A DNA stretch of 64,000 nucleotides from JAAFHI01 sp039793685 (GCA_039793685.1 JBDRAL010000049.1:124001-188000); one strand, 5' to 3'; shown: positions 1 through 9,142, counted from the first letter of the stretch. Numbers and translations are program-made. The notes: generated by a model not told the origin, from the letters alone.

Positions 1-1422
1 GCCGACGGCGTGACCATCCGCACGATTACGCCGGATGGCCGGGTAACGACGCTCGCGGGCGGAATTCGCGGCTTTCGCGACGGACGCGGCACGCAGGCCA
101 TGTTCGGCTGGCCCTACGCGCTGGCGCTCGACGCGGAAGGCAACTGCTACGTCACCGACGCGGCCAACCATGCCATCCGTCGCGTGACGCCGGACGGCGA
201 GGTGACGACCGTCTACGGCGGTGGCGAAATGCGCCAGATGAACTTCCCGAGCGGCATCGCCCTCGACGCGACCGGGGTCATCTACGTTTCGGATACAAAC
301 AACCACCGGGTCCTTCGGCTCGATCCGACGCCGGACCGCCTCGGCGTCACGGCGTCAACCGTCTGCGGCGGACGCCGCGGCACGCGGATGGGCAACGGGG
401 TGGACACCGAACTCGACGGCCCGCGCGGCATTGCGGTCGGGCCGGACGGAGAGGTCTACGTTGCGGACTCCGGCGCGCACCGCGTCATCAAGATTTCGGC
501 CCTGAAAGTCGTCGAGGCCGAAAAGCCGCTTTCCGGACCGACCGGCACGCTCCGGCTCGACAACCTGTCGCCGGCGGCGCAGGCGATGGTCATTTCCTCC
601 TCCGGCATCGACGCGGTCGCGCCGGAACAGCCGGTGACGGTCGGGGACGAGAGTTTTCATGAATCGGTTTCCGTACCTCGGGAAATCACCGATTTCGCCG
701 AGCGGATGGAACGTCACGGGGACGTCCCGGACGGTCCCGCCGCCATCCAGTCATCCCCCGGAATGCCCGAAACGCCGGCCGAGACAACCGCCGAAAACGT
801 TTCGCCCCCCCGCCCCGCCCCGCCCCGCAAGGTGGCGGCCACGATTCTCGGCTGGGGAATGGAACTGAAAGGCAACAACATCATTCGGACCGAACCGGAC
901 GGAACGCTGTTCCTCGACACCACCTACGGACCGGAAAACAGCGCGTTTCTCTATCAGCCGTGGGAAGTGACCGCCGATCAGACCGTCATCGTGGAAGTCA
1001 GAATGCAGCTCATCGCCTACGCCGGAGAGCGCAATACAACCGGCTGCGCCGTCTGGGTGGAGAACGACCGCCACGCCGACGCCATGCTCATCCAACCGGA
1101 AGGGATTCGTTTTCAACGGGTTCCGGAACTGTTCCACCCGCTCGACACGCGCGGACAGGCCCATACCTACACGATTACAATGCGCGGCCCGAACATCCGC
1201 GTCGCGGTGGACGGCGTCGATGCCATTATCGGCGAGGGCAAGTTCCACGAACGTCCGGCGGCGAAAGCCGGTTTCCAGCCCCGTCGGTGGCTGGCCTTCG
1301 GCGACGGGTCGGGTACGGCCGGAAGCGCCGCCCGGTGGGAGTTCATCCGCTACCGGGTGGAATCCGGGAAACCGCCCGCCGAGGTAGACACGCTGGAACC
1401 GCCGGCGCATGAGGAAGTATAG
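1..1422 (+). CDS. NHL-repeat protein with C-terminal lectin-like domain (5' partial)
   Basis: The frame is open from base 1, so the true start lies outside the window; the first internal GTG is at 10. About the first 165 visible residues form NHL beta-propeller repeats (blocks such as GIALDATGVIYVSDTNNHRV and GIAVGPDGEVYVADSGAHRV). A Pro/Ala-rich linker follows at roughly residues 225-280, then a beta-rich region of about 170 residues that resembles a concanavalin/laminin-G-like fold. NHL propellers usually bind proteins or ligands outside the cytoplasm; the ligand here is unknown. The TAG stop shares its last G with a heptamer repeat array. The domain call is firm, the function is not. Confidence 0.8.
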   Translation, partial: ADGVTIRTITPDGRVTTLAGGIRGFRDGRGTQAMFGWPYALALDAEGNCYVTDAANHAIRRVTPDGEVTTVYGGGEMRQMNFPSGIALDATGVIYVSDTNNHRVLRLDPTPDRLGVTASTVCGGRRGTRMGNGVDTELDGPRGIAVGPDGEVYVADSGAHRVIKISALKVVEAEKPLSGPTGTLRLDNLSPAAQAMVISSSGIDAVAPEQPVTVGDESFHESVSVPREITDFAERMERHGDVPDGPAAIQSSPGMPETPAETTAENVSPPRPAPPRKVAATILGWGMELKGNNIIRTEPDGTLFLDTTYGPENSAFLYQPWEVTADQTVIVEVRMQLIAYAGERNTTGCAVWVENDRHADAMLIQPEGIRFQRVPELFHPLDTRGQAHTYTITMRGPNIRVAVDGVDAIIGEGKFHERPAAKAGFQPRRWLAFGDGSGTAGSAARWEFIRYRVESGKPPAEVDTLEPPAHEEV

Positions 1423-1484
1423 GGATCAGGGATCAGGGATCAGGGATCAGGGATCAGGGATCAGGGATCAGGGATCAGGGATCA
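1422..1484. repeat. Tandem heptamer GGGATCA, 9 copies
   Basis: Nine head-to-tail perfect copies start on the last base of the upstream stop codon. Reverse-complement copies lie at 1576-1609, just before the stop of the convergent phosphatase gene, so a transcript could fold into a long hairpin. Confidence 0.95.
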
Positions 1485-1575
1485 GTAAAAGCGTCGGGTT
1501 TCCGGTCTTGAAGTCAAGAAGTACTTTTCCAGTTTTGGTGACTGACTTGGGATTTTCGACCTTGAACTTGGTTTT

Positions 1576-1609
1576 CCCTGATCCCTGTTCCCCGACACCT
1601 GATCCCTGC
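1576..1609. repeat. Inverted heptamer block (TGATCCC type)
   Basis: Imperfect TGATCCC and CCGACAC units form the inverse partner of the array at 1422-1484. The block ends two bases before the stop codon of the convergent gene and could act as a bidirectional terminator. Confidence 0.8.
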
Positions 1610-1610
1610 T

Positions 1611-4238
1611 TTACTTCTGCATCTTCACCACCACCAGCGTCACATCATCTTCCATCGGCTGGGAGCTGAGGAACGCCCGCACTTCGTCGAGAATGGCGTC
1701 CTGCATCGCCGTCGCCGAGAGGTGGCCGTGGCGGAGAATGGCCTTTTCGAAACGTTCAAAGCTGAACACTTCACCCGCCGCATTCTGGGCCTCCACGATT
1801 CCGTCGCTGTAAAACACCATCGCGTCGCCGGGATGGAGCTTTACCTCGACCGGGGCGTACACCGAATTTGGCCGGACACCGAGGGGGTACGCTCCGATTT
1901 CAATGGCGGAGACGGTCCGTTCGGCGGCGCTGAACCAGTACGGAAACGGGTGTCCGGCATTGGCAAGCTCGACCGTCCGGGTTTGAGCATCCACCACGGC
2001 ATAGACGAACGACATCAGGTTCCGCTTTCCGGCTGACTGACAGATCAGCCGGTTCATCGCCGCCATCACCGGCGCGGGCGCGGCGTCGGCGTTGACCTGA
2101 TTGTGCAGACCACCTTTCGCCAGTGCCATCAGCAGGCCGGACGACACGCCGTGCCCGGTCACATCGCCGACCGCGACGGCAAGACGCGATTCATCCAGTA
2201 CGAAATAGTCGTAGTAGTCACCGCCGACATCGTTGGCCGCCACCGAATACCCCGCCAGTTCCACGCCCGGAACTTCCGGGGCCGCGCCCGGCAACAGGCT
2301 CTGCTGCATTTCGCGGGCGATTTCGAGTTCGCGGCGCACCGTGGCCTCGACCGTCAACCGACGGATGAGCTGGGTGTTTTCCAGCCGCAGCGCGGCCGAT
2401 TCGGCCACCGACATCAGAAGTGCTTTGTCTTCACGGGTATAGGGTTCTTCCGAAAGTTTTGGTCCGAGACTGAAAACGCCGAGCAGCGTGTCGTTGGCGA
2501 GCAGCGGAATAAGCAGGTTCGATTCGAGTTTGCGGAGCGCCGGGTGCTTGCCGTACGGGATGCCCTCGTTGTTGAACACGTCGAGTTCCATCGGTTCCTG
2601 CTCCATCTGAAGTTTATGAAGCAGCGGCGAGGTCATGGGAAACGCCAGTTCCGACTCGATGACGCTCGACGAATCGGCCTCGAACCGACAGGCGAACCCG
2701 CGCAGCATCGCCGGGCCGCCGTTTCCGTTGAGCGCGGCTCCGGCGGCGTCGCCGACCAGCGACGGATGAAGCAGAAACCCGATGGTCTTGACGTGGAGGG
2801 CATCGTCCACCGTCTCGGCCACCTTGCGGAGCATGTCGTCCGGATTCGGCGTGTGCCGGACCGACTTCGCCAGATTCCGCAACACCTGCTGCGCCTGATA
2901 CGCCTCGCGGAAAAACCGCCGGTCGATGCTCGATTGCAAGCGCGGATTGATGCGCGACGCAACCAGCACGAAAAATCCGGTCACGCCGAGCAGGATGTAG
3001 GGCCGGCTCGCCGCCGACGGAATGTAGTGGAACAGCCCGAAAAAGGTTTCCAGCCCCGGCGCGATGAGGTAGCGGGTCGCCAGATAAAACAGCAGCACTT
3101 CCAGCGCGAGATACCCGCGTGAAACGAACAGGTACTGCACACCGATGCGGAGAATCTGCTGGATGCCGAGAACGCGGTGCTTGATCACCACATAGGCGAA
3201 GGACAACGGAAACAGCGGAAAGAGCGCCAGCGGGACGGCAATCACCCACGGGCGATCCTGATTGCTCGCCCGAAACGCGAGAACCAGAATGAGGAGCAGC
3301 ATCGGCAGGCCGCCGACGAGACTCCCCAGCGTAAACACCCGGAACCGCCGCCGCTGCTCGATATCCAGCTTGCCGCCGATGAAGGGAAACCGGGTCAGCA
3401 GCGGAAGCGCGAATCCGACCCAGATCGCAAGCAGGCTGATACGATCGAACGTCCGCGGCATGAGCAGCTTCACTGCCCGTGCGGTCATGTCGAAGGAAAT
3501 GTACTCGCAGACAATCAACGTGACCGGAACGGGGAGAATCGCGTACAGCAGGAGCGCGTAAACGGTGCGCGACCAGCGCCAGCGGTTGGCGAATAGCGAG
3601 GCCGCCGGGAACTCGGAGAAGAAAACGAAGCAGAAATAGCCCGAGAACTGGGCCATCACCGCCGCCATCAACTGAAGGACGAGACGGACTTCCGATCGGA
3701 GGACGAGCCATTCGCCCGAACCGAAGAGCGCAATCAGACTGATGAAGAACAACCCGCCGGCCCGCGCCGTGGCGTCATCCCAGCGCAGCCAGCAGACCGC
3801 CAACCCGACACTCGAACAGATGAGGATGATCAGGTTGATGGTCAGCCAGAAAAAGAAATCATATGAGAAGACACTGACCGGCTCACGCTGAAGAAACAGC
3901 GTGACCGTCTTGAGTGTACCGTCCGGCTTGCGGACGGTCACCGTCATCCGCTTGTCCAGTTCGGCGGTCCGGCGCAATCCGGCGTAATCGCGAAAACTCG
4001 GGAACGGGCTTCCGTCGGGCCGGACCAGAACATCGTCCTTCTCGATGCCCGCCCGGTCCGCCGCCCCGCCGGGTTCGATCCGGCCAACGCGCATTGGCTG
4101 GTCGCTGTCGAGCCCCATGCCCGAACTCGACCACAGGAATTGTCCCGCGAACGATCCCCACACCCGCCCGGCGACGAAAAAGACGACGCATGCGGTCAGC
4201 AACCACAGGATCAGACGTGAAGGCGCGTCGTGTTTCAT
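1611..4238 (-). CDS. Membrane PDZ-GAF-SpoIIE/PP2C serine phosphatase (RsbU-like)
   Basis: Membrane-bound PPM phosphatase, probably a partner-switching regulator that dephosphorylates an anti-sigma-factor antagonist. Order: N-terminal membrane helix (residues 8-28), PDZ-like domain (about 35-125, with GGAADRAGIEKDDVLV), about seven to eight membrane helices (130-440), a GAF-like segment (about 470-620), and a C-terminal SpoIIE/PP2C domain opening with AREMQQSLLPG. Acidic metal ligands are visible in VGGDYYDYF and VGDVTGHG and late in YSDGIVEA. The start at 4238 (MKHDAPSRL) directly precedes the first helix; an upstream ATG at 4349 would add an unlikely basic leader. It is divergent from the VWA gene. 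No matching anti-sigma pair lies in the window. Confidence 0.85.
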   Translation of the reverse strand: MKHDAPSRLILWLLTACVVFFVAGRVWGSFAGQFLWSSSGMGLDSDQPMRVGRIEPGGAADRAGIEKDDVLVRPDGSPFPSFRDYAGLRRTAELDKRMTVTVRKPDGTLKTVTLFLQREPVSVFSYDFFFWLTINLIILICSSVGLAVCWLRWDDATARAGGLFFISLIALFGSGEWLVLRSEVRLVLQLMAAVMAQFSGYFCFVFFSEFPAASLFANRWRWSRTVYALLLYAILPVPVTLIVCEYISFDMTARAVKLLMPRTFDRISLLAIWVGFALPLLTRFPFIGGKLDIEQRRRFRVFTLGSLVGGLPMLLLILVLAFRASNQDRPWVIAVPLALFPLFPLSFAYVVIKHRVLGIQQILRIGVQYLFVSRGYLALEVLLFYLATRYLIAPGLETFFGLFHYIPSAASRPYILLGVTGFFVLVASRINPRLQSSIDRRFFREAYQAQQVLRNLAKSVRHTPNPDDMLRKVAETVDDALHVKTIGFLLHPSLVGDAAGAALNGNGGPAMLRGFACRFEADSSSVIESELAFPMTSPLLHKLQMEQEPMELDVFNNEGIPYGKHPALRKLESNLLIPLLANDTLLGVFSLGPKLSEEPYTREDKALLMSVAESAALRLENTQLIRRLTVEATVRRELEIAREMQQSLLPGAAPEVPGVELAGYSVAANDVGGDYYDYFVLDESRLAVAVGDVTGHGVSSGLLMALAKGGLHNQVNADAAPAPVMAAMNRLICQSAGKRNLMSFVYAVVDAQTRTVELANAGHPFPYWFSAAERTVSAIEIGAYPLGVRPNSVYAPVEVKLHPGDAMVFYSDGIVEAQNAAGEVFSFERFEKAILRHGHLSATAMQDAILDEVRAFLSSQPMEDDVTLVVVKMQK

Positions 4239-4336
4239 AAGTCGGCCCGAAAAAGGGGTGAAAGTGGAATCGAGGGAACAACGTCGGCGGCACGTCGGAA
4301 GTTCGTTCGGAACCAATGGGGGACGGAGACGGCCGA

Positions 4337-4365
4337 TTGCGTGCGCCAAGGGTTACATCTACTAT
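4337..4365 (+). promoter_or_regulatory. Candidate sigma70-type promoter for the VWA gene
   Basis: TTGCGT (4337-4342) and TACTAT (4360-4365) are separated by 17 bp in the 281-bp divergent intergenic region. This would leave a leader of about 150 nt. The rest of the region shows no other clear element. Confidence 0.4.
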
Positions 4366-4519
4366 AGATGCCCATCAGCCTCAAGTATCGGCAACCCCGG
4401 AAATTCTCGGATTTCCGCTCGAGATTTTTCGCAACCGAAGCGCGGTTCGGGCGTTGAACCTTCGAACGCGTAAAAAAAACAGAAATTGTTCGTTTCGAAA
4501 CCCGCGCGGAGGACACACG

Positions 4520-5479
4520 ATGCGAATCACGATCGGAGTGGCGTTTTCACTGGCCTGCGTTCTGTGGATCGCCATCGGCTTCCCTTCCGCCCGTGCCCAG
4601 CAGGCACCGCAGAAACCACAGGACGAACCGCCCATCCTCAAAACCGGGACCAACCTCGTTACCCTGACGGTTTCGGTCACCGACCCGCAGGAACGTTTCG
4701 TCACGGGCCTCGAAGCCGAAAACTTCGAGGTGTACGACGAAAAAGTCCTCCAGAAAATCGAATTTTTCAGCGATGAAGATGCGCCGGTGTCCGTCGGCAT
4801 CATTTTCGATGTCTCGGGGAGCATGAAAGGCCGCGTCAACCGGTCCAACATTGCCCTCCGGAAGTTCATGGACACCTGCCACGAGGAGGACGAGTTCTTC
4901 CTTGTCGGGTTCAACAGTCAGGCCAAGCTGCTCGCCGACTTCACACCGAACCCGGAACGCATCACCAGCGCCGTCCTGCTGGCGGAGACGAAGGGCCAGA
5001 CGGCGCTTTACGATGCCGTCTACATCGCCACCGAGAAAATCCGTCAGGGTCGGCACACCCGCAAGGCCCTCATCATCATCAGTGATGGACAGGACAACAA
5101 CAGCCGGTACACCTTCCGGGAAGTCCGCGAACGGGTGCGCGAGGCGGATGTCCAGATCTACTCGCTCGGCGTCACCAGCGTCTTCAGCGGCAACACCCTC
5201 GAAATGGAAGGCCAGTCGATTCTGGAGGAACTTTCCCGGCTGACCGGCGGTCGCGCCTTCTTCCCATCCAACGATCTTGAACTTCAGGAAGTCATTACGC
5301 GTATCGGAATCGAGCTTCGTCATCAGTACAGCATCGGCTACACGCCGACCACAACCGACCAGTCAGGCAACCGCTGGCACAAGATCAAGGTCAAAATCAA
5401 CGCCCCCAAGGGCCTGCCGACGTTGACAGTCCGAGCCAAGGAAGGGTATTACGCCGACTTCGGACGCACGCAGCAGTAA
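4520..5479 (+). CDS. Secreted VWA-domain protein (acidobacterial VWFA-related family)
   Basis: Exported von Willebrand A protein of unknown ligand. The ATG at 4520 has a strong GGAGGA site 7 nt upstream and opens a signal peptide (residues 1-26, ending ARAQQ). A short beta domain (about 35-90: TLTVSVTDPQERFVTGL) precedes the VWA fold. The MIDAS motif DVSGSMKG is intact, with the threonine (KGQTALYDAV) and the aspartate (IISDGQDN) in place. The layout, with a leading Ig-like strand region followed by VWA, is that of the VWFA-related family frequent in Acidobacteriota. An S41-type protein follows 73 bp downstream on the same strand. Confidence 0.85.
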   Translation: MRITIGVAFSLACVLWIAIGFPSARAQQAPQKPQDEPPILKTGTNLVTLTVSVTDPQERFVTGLEAENFEVYDEKVLQKIEFFSDEDAPVSVGIIFDVSGSMKGRVNRSNIALRKFMDTCHEEDEFFLVGFNSQAKLLADFTPNPERITSAVLLAETKGQTALYDAVYIATEKIRQGRHTRKALIIISDGQDNNSRYTFREVRERVREADVQIYSLGVTSVFSGNTLEMEGQSILEELSRLTGGRAFFPSNDLELQEVITRIGIELRHQYSIGYTPTTTDQSGNRWHKIKVKINAPKGLPTLTVRAKEGYYADFGRTQQ

Positions 5480-5552
5480 CCGCCTCGACGTCGCGCCGTC
5501 GAAGCCTCCGAAAACCCGACCGCCGGTCGCCTTTCCAACGGCAGTACCATTC

Positions 5553-6830
5553 ATGTCATTAAGAACCAAATTCGCGCTCATCGCCCTGTCCACCGTCATC
5601 ACGATCTACGCCGTCGCGGGTGGTCTGCTGACGAAGCAAACGAACGTCATCGCCAAGGGCGATCCCTACGTTCAGGTCAAGATTTTCAACGAAGTGCTGC
5701 GGCACATCGTGAACGACTACGTCGATGAGCCGAATCTGGAGAAGGTCCGGGTCGGCGCGCTCAAGGGACTGACCGACGGCCTCGATCCGTACAGCGCCTA
5801 CCTCACGCCGGATCAGGTCAAGCGGTTCAAGGCCGACACGATGCGGAAAACGCCGTTTGGCCTGACCCTTTCGAAGTATGCCGGTTTTGCCTATGTCGTC
5901 TCGGTGGTGAAGGGTTCCCCGGCCGATACCGCGGGCATCAAGACCGGAGACATTCTCGAATACGTCAACGGGACCGCCACGCGCGACGTCAGTCTTTATG
6001 ACCTTCAGGAAACGCTCGTGAACGTTCCGGCCAATGGCGACGTGGAAATCACGATTCTCAAGCGCGACAAATCCGACAAGGTCAAGGTCCGGAACACCCC
6101 CTTCACTTCCCCGCTCGAATCACGGATGGAAGACGGTGACGTCGGCTATATCAAGGTGGGCCTTCTGACCGCCGGAAAATCCGCCGAAGTCAGGACGGCC
6201 GTTCAGCAACTGACCCAGAAGGGTGCGAAAAAGATCGCGCTCGACCTGCGCGGTTCATCGTTCGGCGATTTCCAGGAAGGCGTCGCGGTCGCCAACCTGT
6301 TCGTCTCCAACGGCCTGCTTGCCCGGACCATCGGTCACAACAACCAGATTAAAACGTTCGAAGCCGAACCCGCGAAAACGATTTTCACCGGGACGCTGAC
6401 CGTTCTCACCGACCGCTCGACCTCCGGACCGGCTGAAATCGTGGCCGCCGCCGTGGTGAACGGCAAACGGGGTGAGGTCGTCGGAGAACGGACCTTCGGA
6501 GCCGGGTCGGACCAGGAACTCTTCTCGCTCAAGGACGGCTCGGGCTTGCTCCTGACGGTTTCGCGCCACGCCCCCGGCGTCGGCAAGCCGTTCATGGAAG
6601 ACAACATCAAACCGACGGTCGAGGTGAAGGTTGCCGAAGCCGAACCATCCATCCCTGAGGTGGACAGCGAAACCCCGCCGACCCCCGAAACACCCAAGGA
6701 AGAAAAGAAGGTCGTCCCGCCGAGCGAGGACATCATTCTCAAGAAGGCGCTCGAAGTTCTCAAAACCGGCGCGAAACAGACTGCCCGGGTCAAGGCCGCC
6801 CAAGCCAGCCGCCGGGCCGTCAACGGCTGA
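5553..6830 (+). CDS. S41 (CtpA-like) family protein, probably catalytically inactive
   Basis: Layout of a carboxyl-terminal processing protease: signal anchor (about 6-27), the family segment GLDPYSAYLTPDQ (77-88), PDZ domain (about 98-178), S41 core (about 185-345), and a Pro/Glu-rich tail. In active CtpA/Prc enzymes a Ser-Lys dyad sits in SASASE and TFGKG motifs. Here the matching segments are STSGPAE (Ser291 lies one position off the usual serine) and TFGAG, where the lysine is Ala317. It may be a pseudo-peptidase that retains peptide-binding PDZ function. It is the second gene of a pair with the VWA protein. Confidence 0.8.
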   Translation: MSLRTKFALIALSTVITIYAVAGGLLTKQTNVIAKGDPYVQVKIFNEVLRHIVNDYVDEPNLEKVRVGALKGLTDGLDPYSAYLTPDQVKRFKADTMRKTPFGLTLSKYAGFAYVVSVVKGSPADTAGIKTGDILEYVNGTATRDVSLYDLQETLVNVPANGDVEITILKRDKSDKVKVRNTPFTSPLESRMEDGDVGYIKVGLLTAGKSAEVRTAVQQLTQKGAKKIALDLRGSSFGDFQEGVAVANLFVSNGLLARTIGHNNQIKTFEAEPAKTIFTGTLTVLTDRSTSGPAEIVAAAVVNGKRGEVVGERTFGAGSDQELFSLKDGSGLLLTVSRHAPGVGKPFMEDNIKPTVEVKVAEAEPSIPEVDSETPPTPETPKEEKKVVPPSEDIILKKALEVLKTGAKQTARVKAAQASRRAVNG

Positions 6831-6855
6831 TTCTGAATTCTCCCCGAAAAAAATG

Positions 6856-6885
6856 AACCGGCACGGAAACGTGCCGGTTTTCTTA
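6856..6885 (+). terminator. Intrinsic terminator
   Basis: AACCGGCAC (6856-6864), a 6-nt loop, then GTGCCGGTT (6871-6879) runs into TTTCTTATTTT. It sits between two convergent genes, 26 bp after the S41 stop. Confidence 0.85.
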
Positions 6886-6908
6886 TTTTCAGCGAGGAAG
6901 CGTTGTTC

Positions 6909-7454
6909 TTAGTGCGCCCGTTTTTTCCGTCGGGATGCCTTGAGCGCGGCGTCGAGGCGCTGTTTTACTTCCTCAAAAGTCGGAATGTTGTTCTGGATGA
7001 CTCGTCCGTAAACCTTCTTCTCCATCTGCTGACGAAGCTCGACGGCTTTCTGGAACGCGCCTTCCTCCCCGTATTTTTCAATGGAAAACGACGTCTTGCG
7101 CAGGACGTTTGGTTCCGGACTCCAGGTGACTTCGTAAACCGCGCCTGAAAGATCACCCTTCGTTTTCGGAGGAACCTTCACGGTCCGCTGCACGCCGATG
7201 ACGCCGGTCGTGTTGCGGGAATTGGAAACCACGACGATGCGGTCCGTCCGCGGCTTTCCAAGTTGTTTTTCGAGATCATTACGGTATTTGACGGCCTTCT
7301 TGAGGGCCTTTTCCTTGCCGCCGTTGGACGCGTCGCTGAAAAATTTCGAATGCATTTTCCGGTCGAAACAAACTCGGACATACCATCCGTGGGTGTGTTT
7401 CTCGACGTGATCGATGCGGCTGATCCCCTTGAATCCACTTTGCGCTCTGGTCAT
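6909..7454 (-). CDS. AP2-like DNA-binding protein with two repeats
   Basis: 181 residues from the ATG at 7454, which has GGGAG 7 nt upstream; the longer frame to 7490 has no such site. Two AP2/integrase-DNA-binding-like repeats are visible. The first is at about residues 5-65 (SGFKGISRI, then GWYVRVCF and a helix in KEKALKKAVKYRNDLEKQ). The second is at about 80-150 (TGVIGVQRTV, YEVTWSP, then an AFQKAVELRQQMEKK helix). This strand-then-helix pattern is typical of bacterial AP2 domains found as stand-alone proteins or on homing endonucleases. No nuclease domain is present. The target is unknown. Confidence 0.6.
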   Translation of the reverse strand: MTRAQSGFKGISRIDHVEKHTHGWYVRVCFDRKMHSKFFSDASNGGKEKALKKAVKYRNDLEKQLGKPRTDRIVVVSNSRNTTGVIGVQRTVKVPPKTKGDLSGAVYEVTWSPEPNVLRKTSFSIEKYGEEGAFQKAVELRQQMEKKVYGRVIQNNIPTFEEVKQRLDAALKASRRKKRAH

Positions 7455-7591
7455 AAGAATTCTCCCTTTTTCGGAAGAATCCCAACTCAAAAAGACAGGC
7501 CTACGGCTGAGGCCAGCTCTCTGCGGGCTGCAGGCTGAGACTTCCGTAGCTTTTTTGTTGATTGCTTATGACGTGACGGGTGAACTCTCTG

Positions 7592-7621
7592 TAAATACCC
7601 CCCAACGTTTCACAATGTCAA
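7592..7621 (-). promoter_or_regulatory. Candidate promoter for the AP2-like gene
   Basis: On the minus strand, TTGACA (7616-7621) and TATTTA (7592-7597) are separated by 18 bp. The site lies 138 bp upstream of the ATG at 7454, leaving a G/C-rich leader with several short dyads. Confidence 0.45.
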
Positions 7622-7660
7622 GGGTAAAAGCCAGAAAAACACTATGTAGACACCGGAATT

Positions 7661-8401
7661 TTAAAAAAATTGTCCAAAATCACCCCATGAAGCCTGCAAA
7701 AGCGTCGAAGCAACCACGGAAGCCGTTTCCGCCCGCAATATCCGTGGCCCGAGGGTAACCAGCCGACACCCCTTTTCCCCGGCTTCCCGAGCCTCCCGAT
7801 CCGCCCAGCCGCCCTCGGGACCGACATACGCCGTCGCCGACTTCGGGCGGACTTCTCCGTCCCGCCACCCACCAGCCCCACGCTCGGCAAAGAAAACCCT
7901 CGCGACGGAGTCGTCGGCAGCGAGGGCCGCGCCGAACGTCACCGGATCATCAAGTTTCATCAGGACCCGTCGTCCGCACTGCTTGGTCGCATCAAGGGCA
8001 ATCCGCCGCCACCGGACCAGTCGATTGTCGGAAGCCCCACGGACCGCGCCAACCTCCGTATGCTCGGTCACCAGCGGAACGATCCGGTTTACCCCCAGCT
8101 CAACCGCTTTCTGAATCACCCATTCAAACTTGTCGGCCTTCAACAGCGCCGCCGCGAGCGTCAGCGAAAGCGGGGATTCCAGCCCGCCCCCAAGCTCCTC
8201 ACCAAGCGTCAACATCACCCGCTTTTTCGAAATCTCGGTCAGAGTCGCCGAAAATTCCCTTCCCGCGCCGTCGAAAACGCTCGCGTCATCGCCCTCGCGC
8301 AGCCGCAAAACCGAACGCGCGTGATGCGCCTCTTCCTCGTCAAGCATCACGAGATTTCCAGTAAACGTTTCAGGCGGAGCGTAAAAGCGATGACCGGGCA
8401 T
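7661..8401 (-). CDS. rsmE: 16S rRNA m3U1498 methyltransferase
   Basis: SPOUT-class methyltransferase that methylates N3 of U1498 in 16S rRNA using S-adenosylmethionine. At 246 residues it matches the family. The N-terminal PUA-like part contains EEAHHARSVLRL (about 22-33). The trefoil-knot SAM site is complete: VGPEGGW (about 193-199) and LGPRILRAETA (about 218-228). It follows the HDAC-YkgJ-KptA operon on the same strand, but 135 bp of heptamer repeats separates it from kptA. Confidence 0.95.
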   Translation of the reverse strand: MPGHRFYAPPETFTGNLVMLDEEEAHHARSVLRLREGDDASVFDGAGREFSATLTEISKKRVMLTLGEELGGGLESPLSLTLAAALLKADKFEWVIQKAVELGVNRIVPLVTEHTEVGAVRGASDNRLVRWRRIALDATKQCGRRVLMKLDDPVTFGAALAADDSVARVFFAERGAGGWRDGEVRPKSATAYVGPEGGWADREAREAGEKGCRLVTLGPRILRAETASVVASTLLQASWGDFGQFF

Positions 8402-8403
8402 GG

Positions 8404-8435
8404 AAGGTGTCGGGTATCGGGTGTCGGGTTCAGGT
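8404..8435. repeat. Heptamer block of GGTGTCG type
   Basis: GGTGTCG, GGTATCG and GGTGTCG units sit 2 bp upstream of the rsmE start. Near-perfect reverse-complement partner at 8569-8602. Confidence 0.9.
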
Positions 8436-8443
8436 AAAACCTG

Positions 8444-8509
8444 GGGTTTTGGGTTTTGGGTTTTGGGTTTTGGGTTTTGGGTTTTGGGTTTTGGGTTTTG
8501 GGTTTTGGG
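8444..8509. repeat. Tandem heptamer GGGTTTT, about 9 copies
   Basis: Nine uninterrupted copies plus a partial unit lie between the inverted blocks at 8404-8435 and 8569-8602, i.e. in the loop of the potential hairpin. Confidence 0.95.
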
Positions 8510-8536
8510 AAAAAATCAGCCACGGCGTCAGGTCCG

Positions 8537-9142
8537 TCAAGCCTCTGCTTCAATGAATTCCGGTTCTTCACCTGAAACCCGATACCCGACACCCGACACC
8601 TTCTTCAGAAAGCGGGCCGGCACCTCATCCGTCAGCCAGACCTTGTTTTCCGAAAGGTAGAAAACATGCCCCGCGGCGGCCATTGCGGCGGCGTCAACTT
8701 CGAGAACGACCGGACGCCCATGCCGCGAACCGACCGCGCGGGCGGTTTCGACATCGCGCGACAGATGAACGTGATGTCGCTTCATCCGGACAAGACCGCT
8801 TTCAAGAATTGCATCCACGTTTTTCTCCGCCGTGCCGTGATACAGCACATCGGGTGGCGTGGCGGGCGGGAGTTCCAGATCGACTTCGACGCTGTGGCCC
8901 TGATTGGCCCGGATGCGCGTTCCGCTTTCATCGAACGAGAAACGCTGCTTGCTGTTGGTCGCCACGACTTCGTCAAGTTCGGCCCGCGTATAGCGGAAAC
9001 CGGCTTTGGCGCTCGCCGCGATGAGATCGTCGACCGCGACCCAGCCACCGGTTTCGAGTTCAATGCCGATTTCATGGGGCGCGTGGCGCAGATACTTGCT
9101 GAGAAACTTACTGACGCGGATCAACCGCTTTTCATCCGTCAT
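8537..9142 (-). CDS. kptA: RNA 2'-phosphotransferase (Tpt1/KptA)
   Basis: Transfers the internal 2'-phosphate of RNA to NAD+, giving ADP-ribose cyclic phosphate and nicotinamide; in bacteria the physiological substrate is uncertain. Family motifs are present: LSKYLRHAP (about 13-21) in the N-terminal winged domain, LYHGTA (about 99-104) and HHVHLS (about 122-127) in the ART fold. The last 22 codons contain the heptamer repeat at 8569-8602, which encodes VSGVGYRVSGE and replaces the usual end of the protein. The gene starts inside the YkgJ-like gene (11-bp overlap), indicating an operon with it and the HDAC-like gene. Confidence 0.93.
   Translation of the reverse strand: MTDEKRLIRVSKFLSKYLRHAPHEIGIELETGGWVAVDDLIAASAKAGFRYTRAELDEVVATNSKQRFSFDESGTRIRANQGHSVEVDLELPPATPPDVLYHGTAEKNVDAILESGLVRMKRHHVHLSRDVETARAVGSRHGRPVVLEVDAAAMAAAGHVFYLSENKVWLTDEVPARFLKKVSGVGYRVSGEEPEFIEAEA
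8569..8602. repeat. Heptamer block inside the 3' end of kptA
   Basis: Inverse copy of 8404-8435, read in frame by kptA as VSGVGYRVSGE. A close relative encodes the tail of the CofH-like protein at 32128-32165. Confidence 0.9.

Noticed and set aside
8444..8509. GGGTTTT array as telomere-like or CRISPR DNA
   Set aside because: A short internal heptamer run like many others in the window; no end structure and no spacers.
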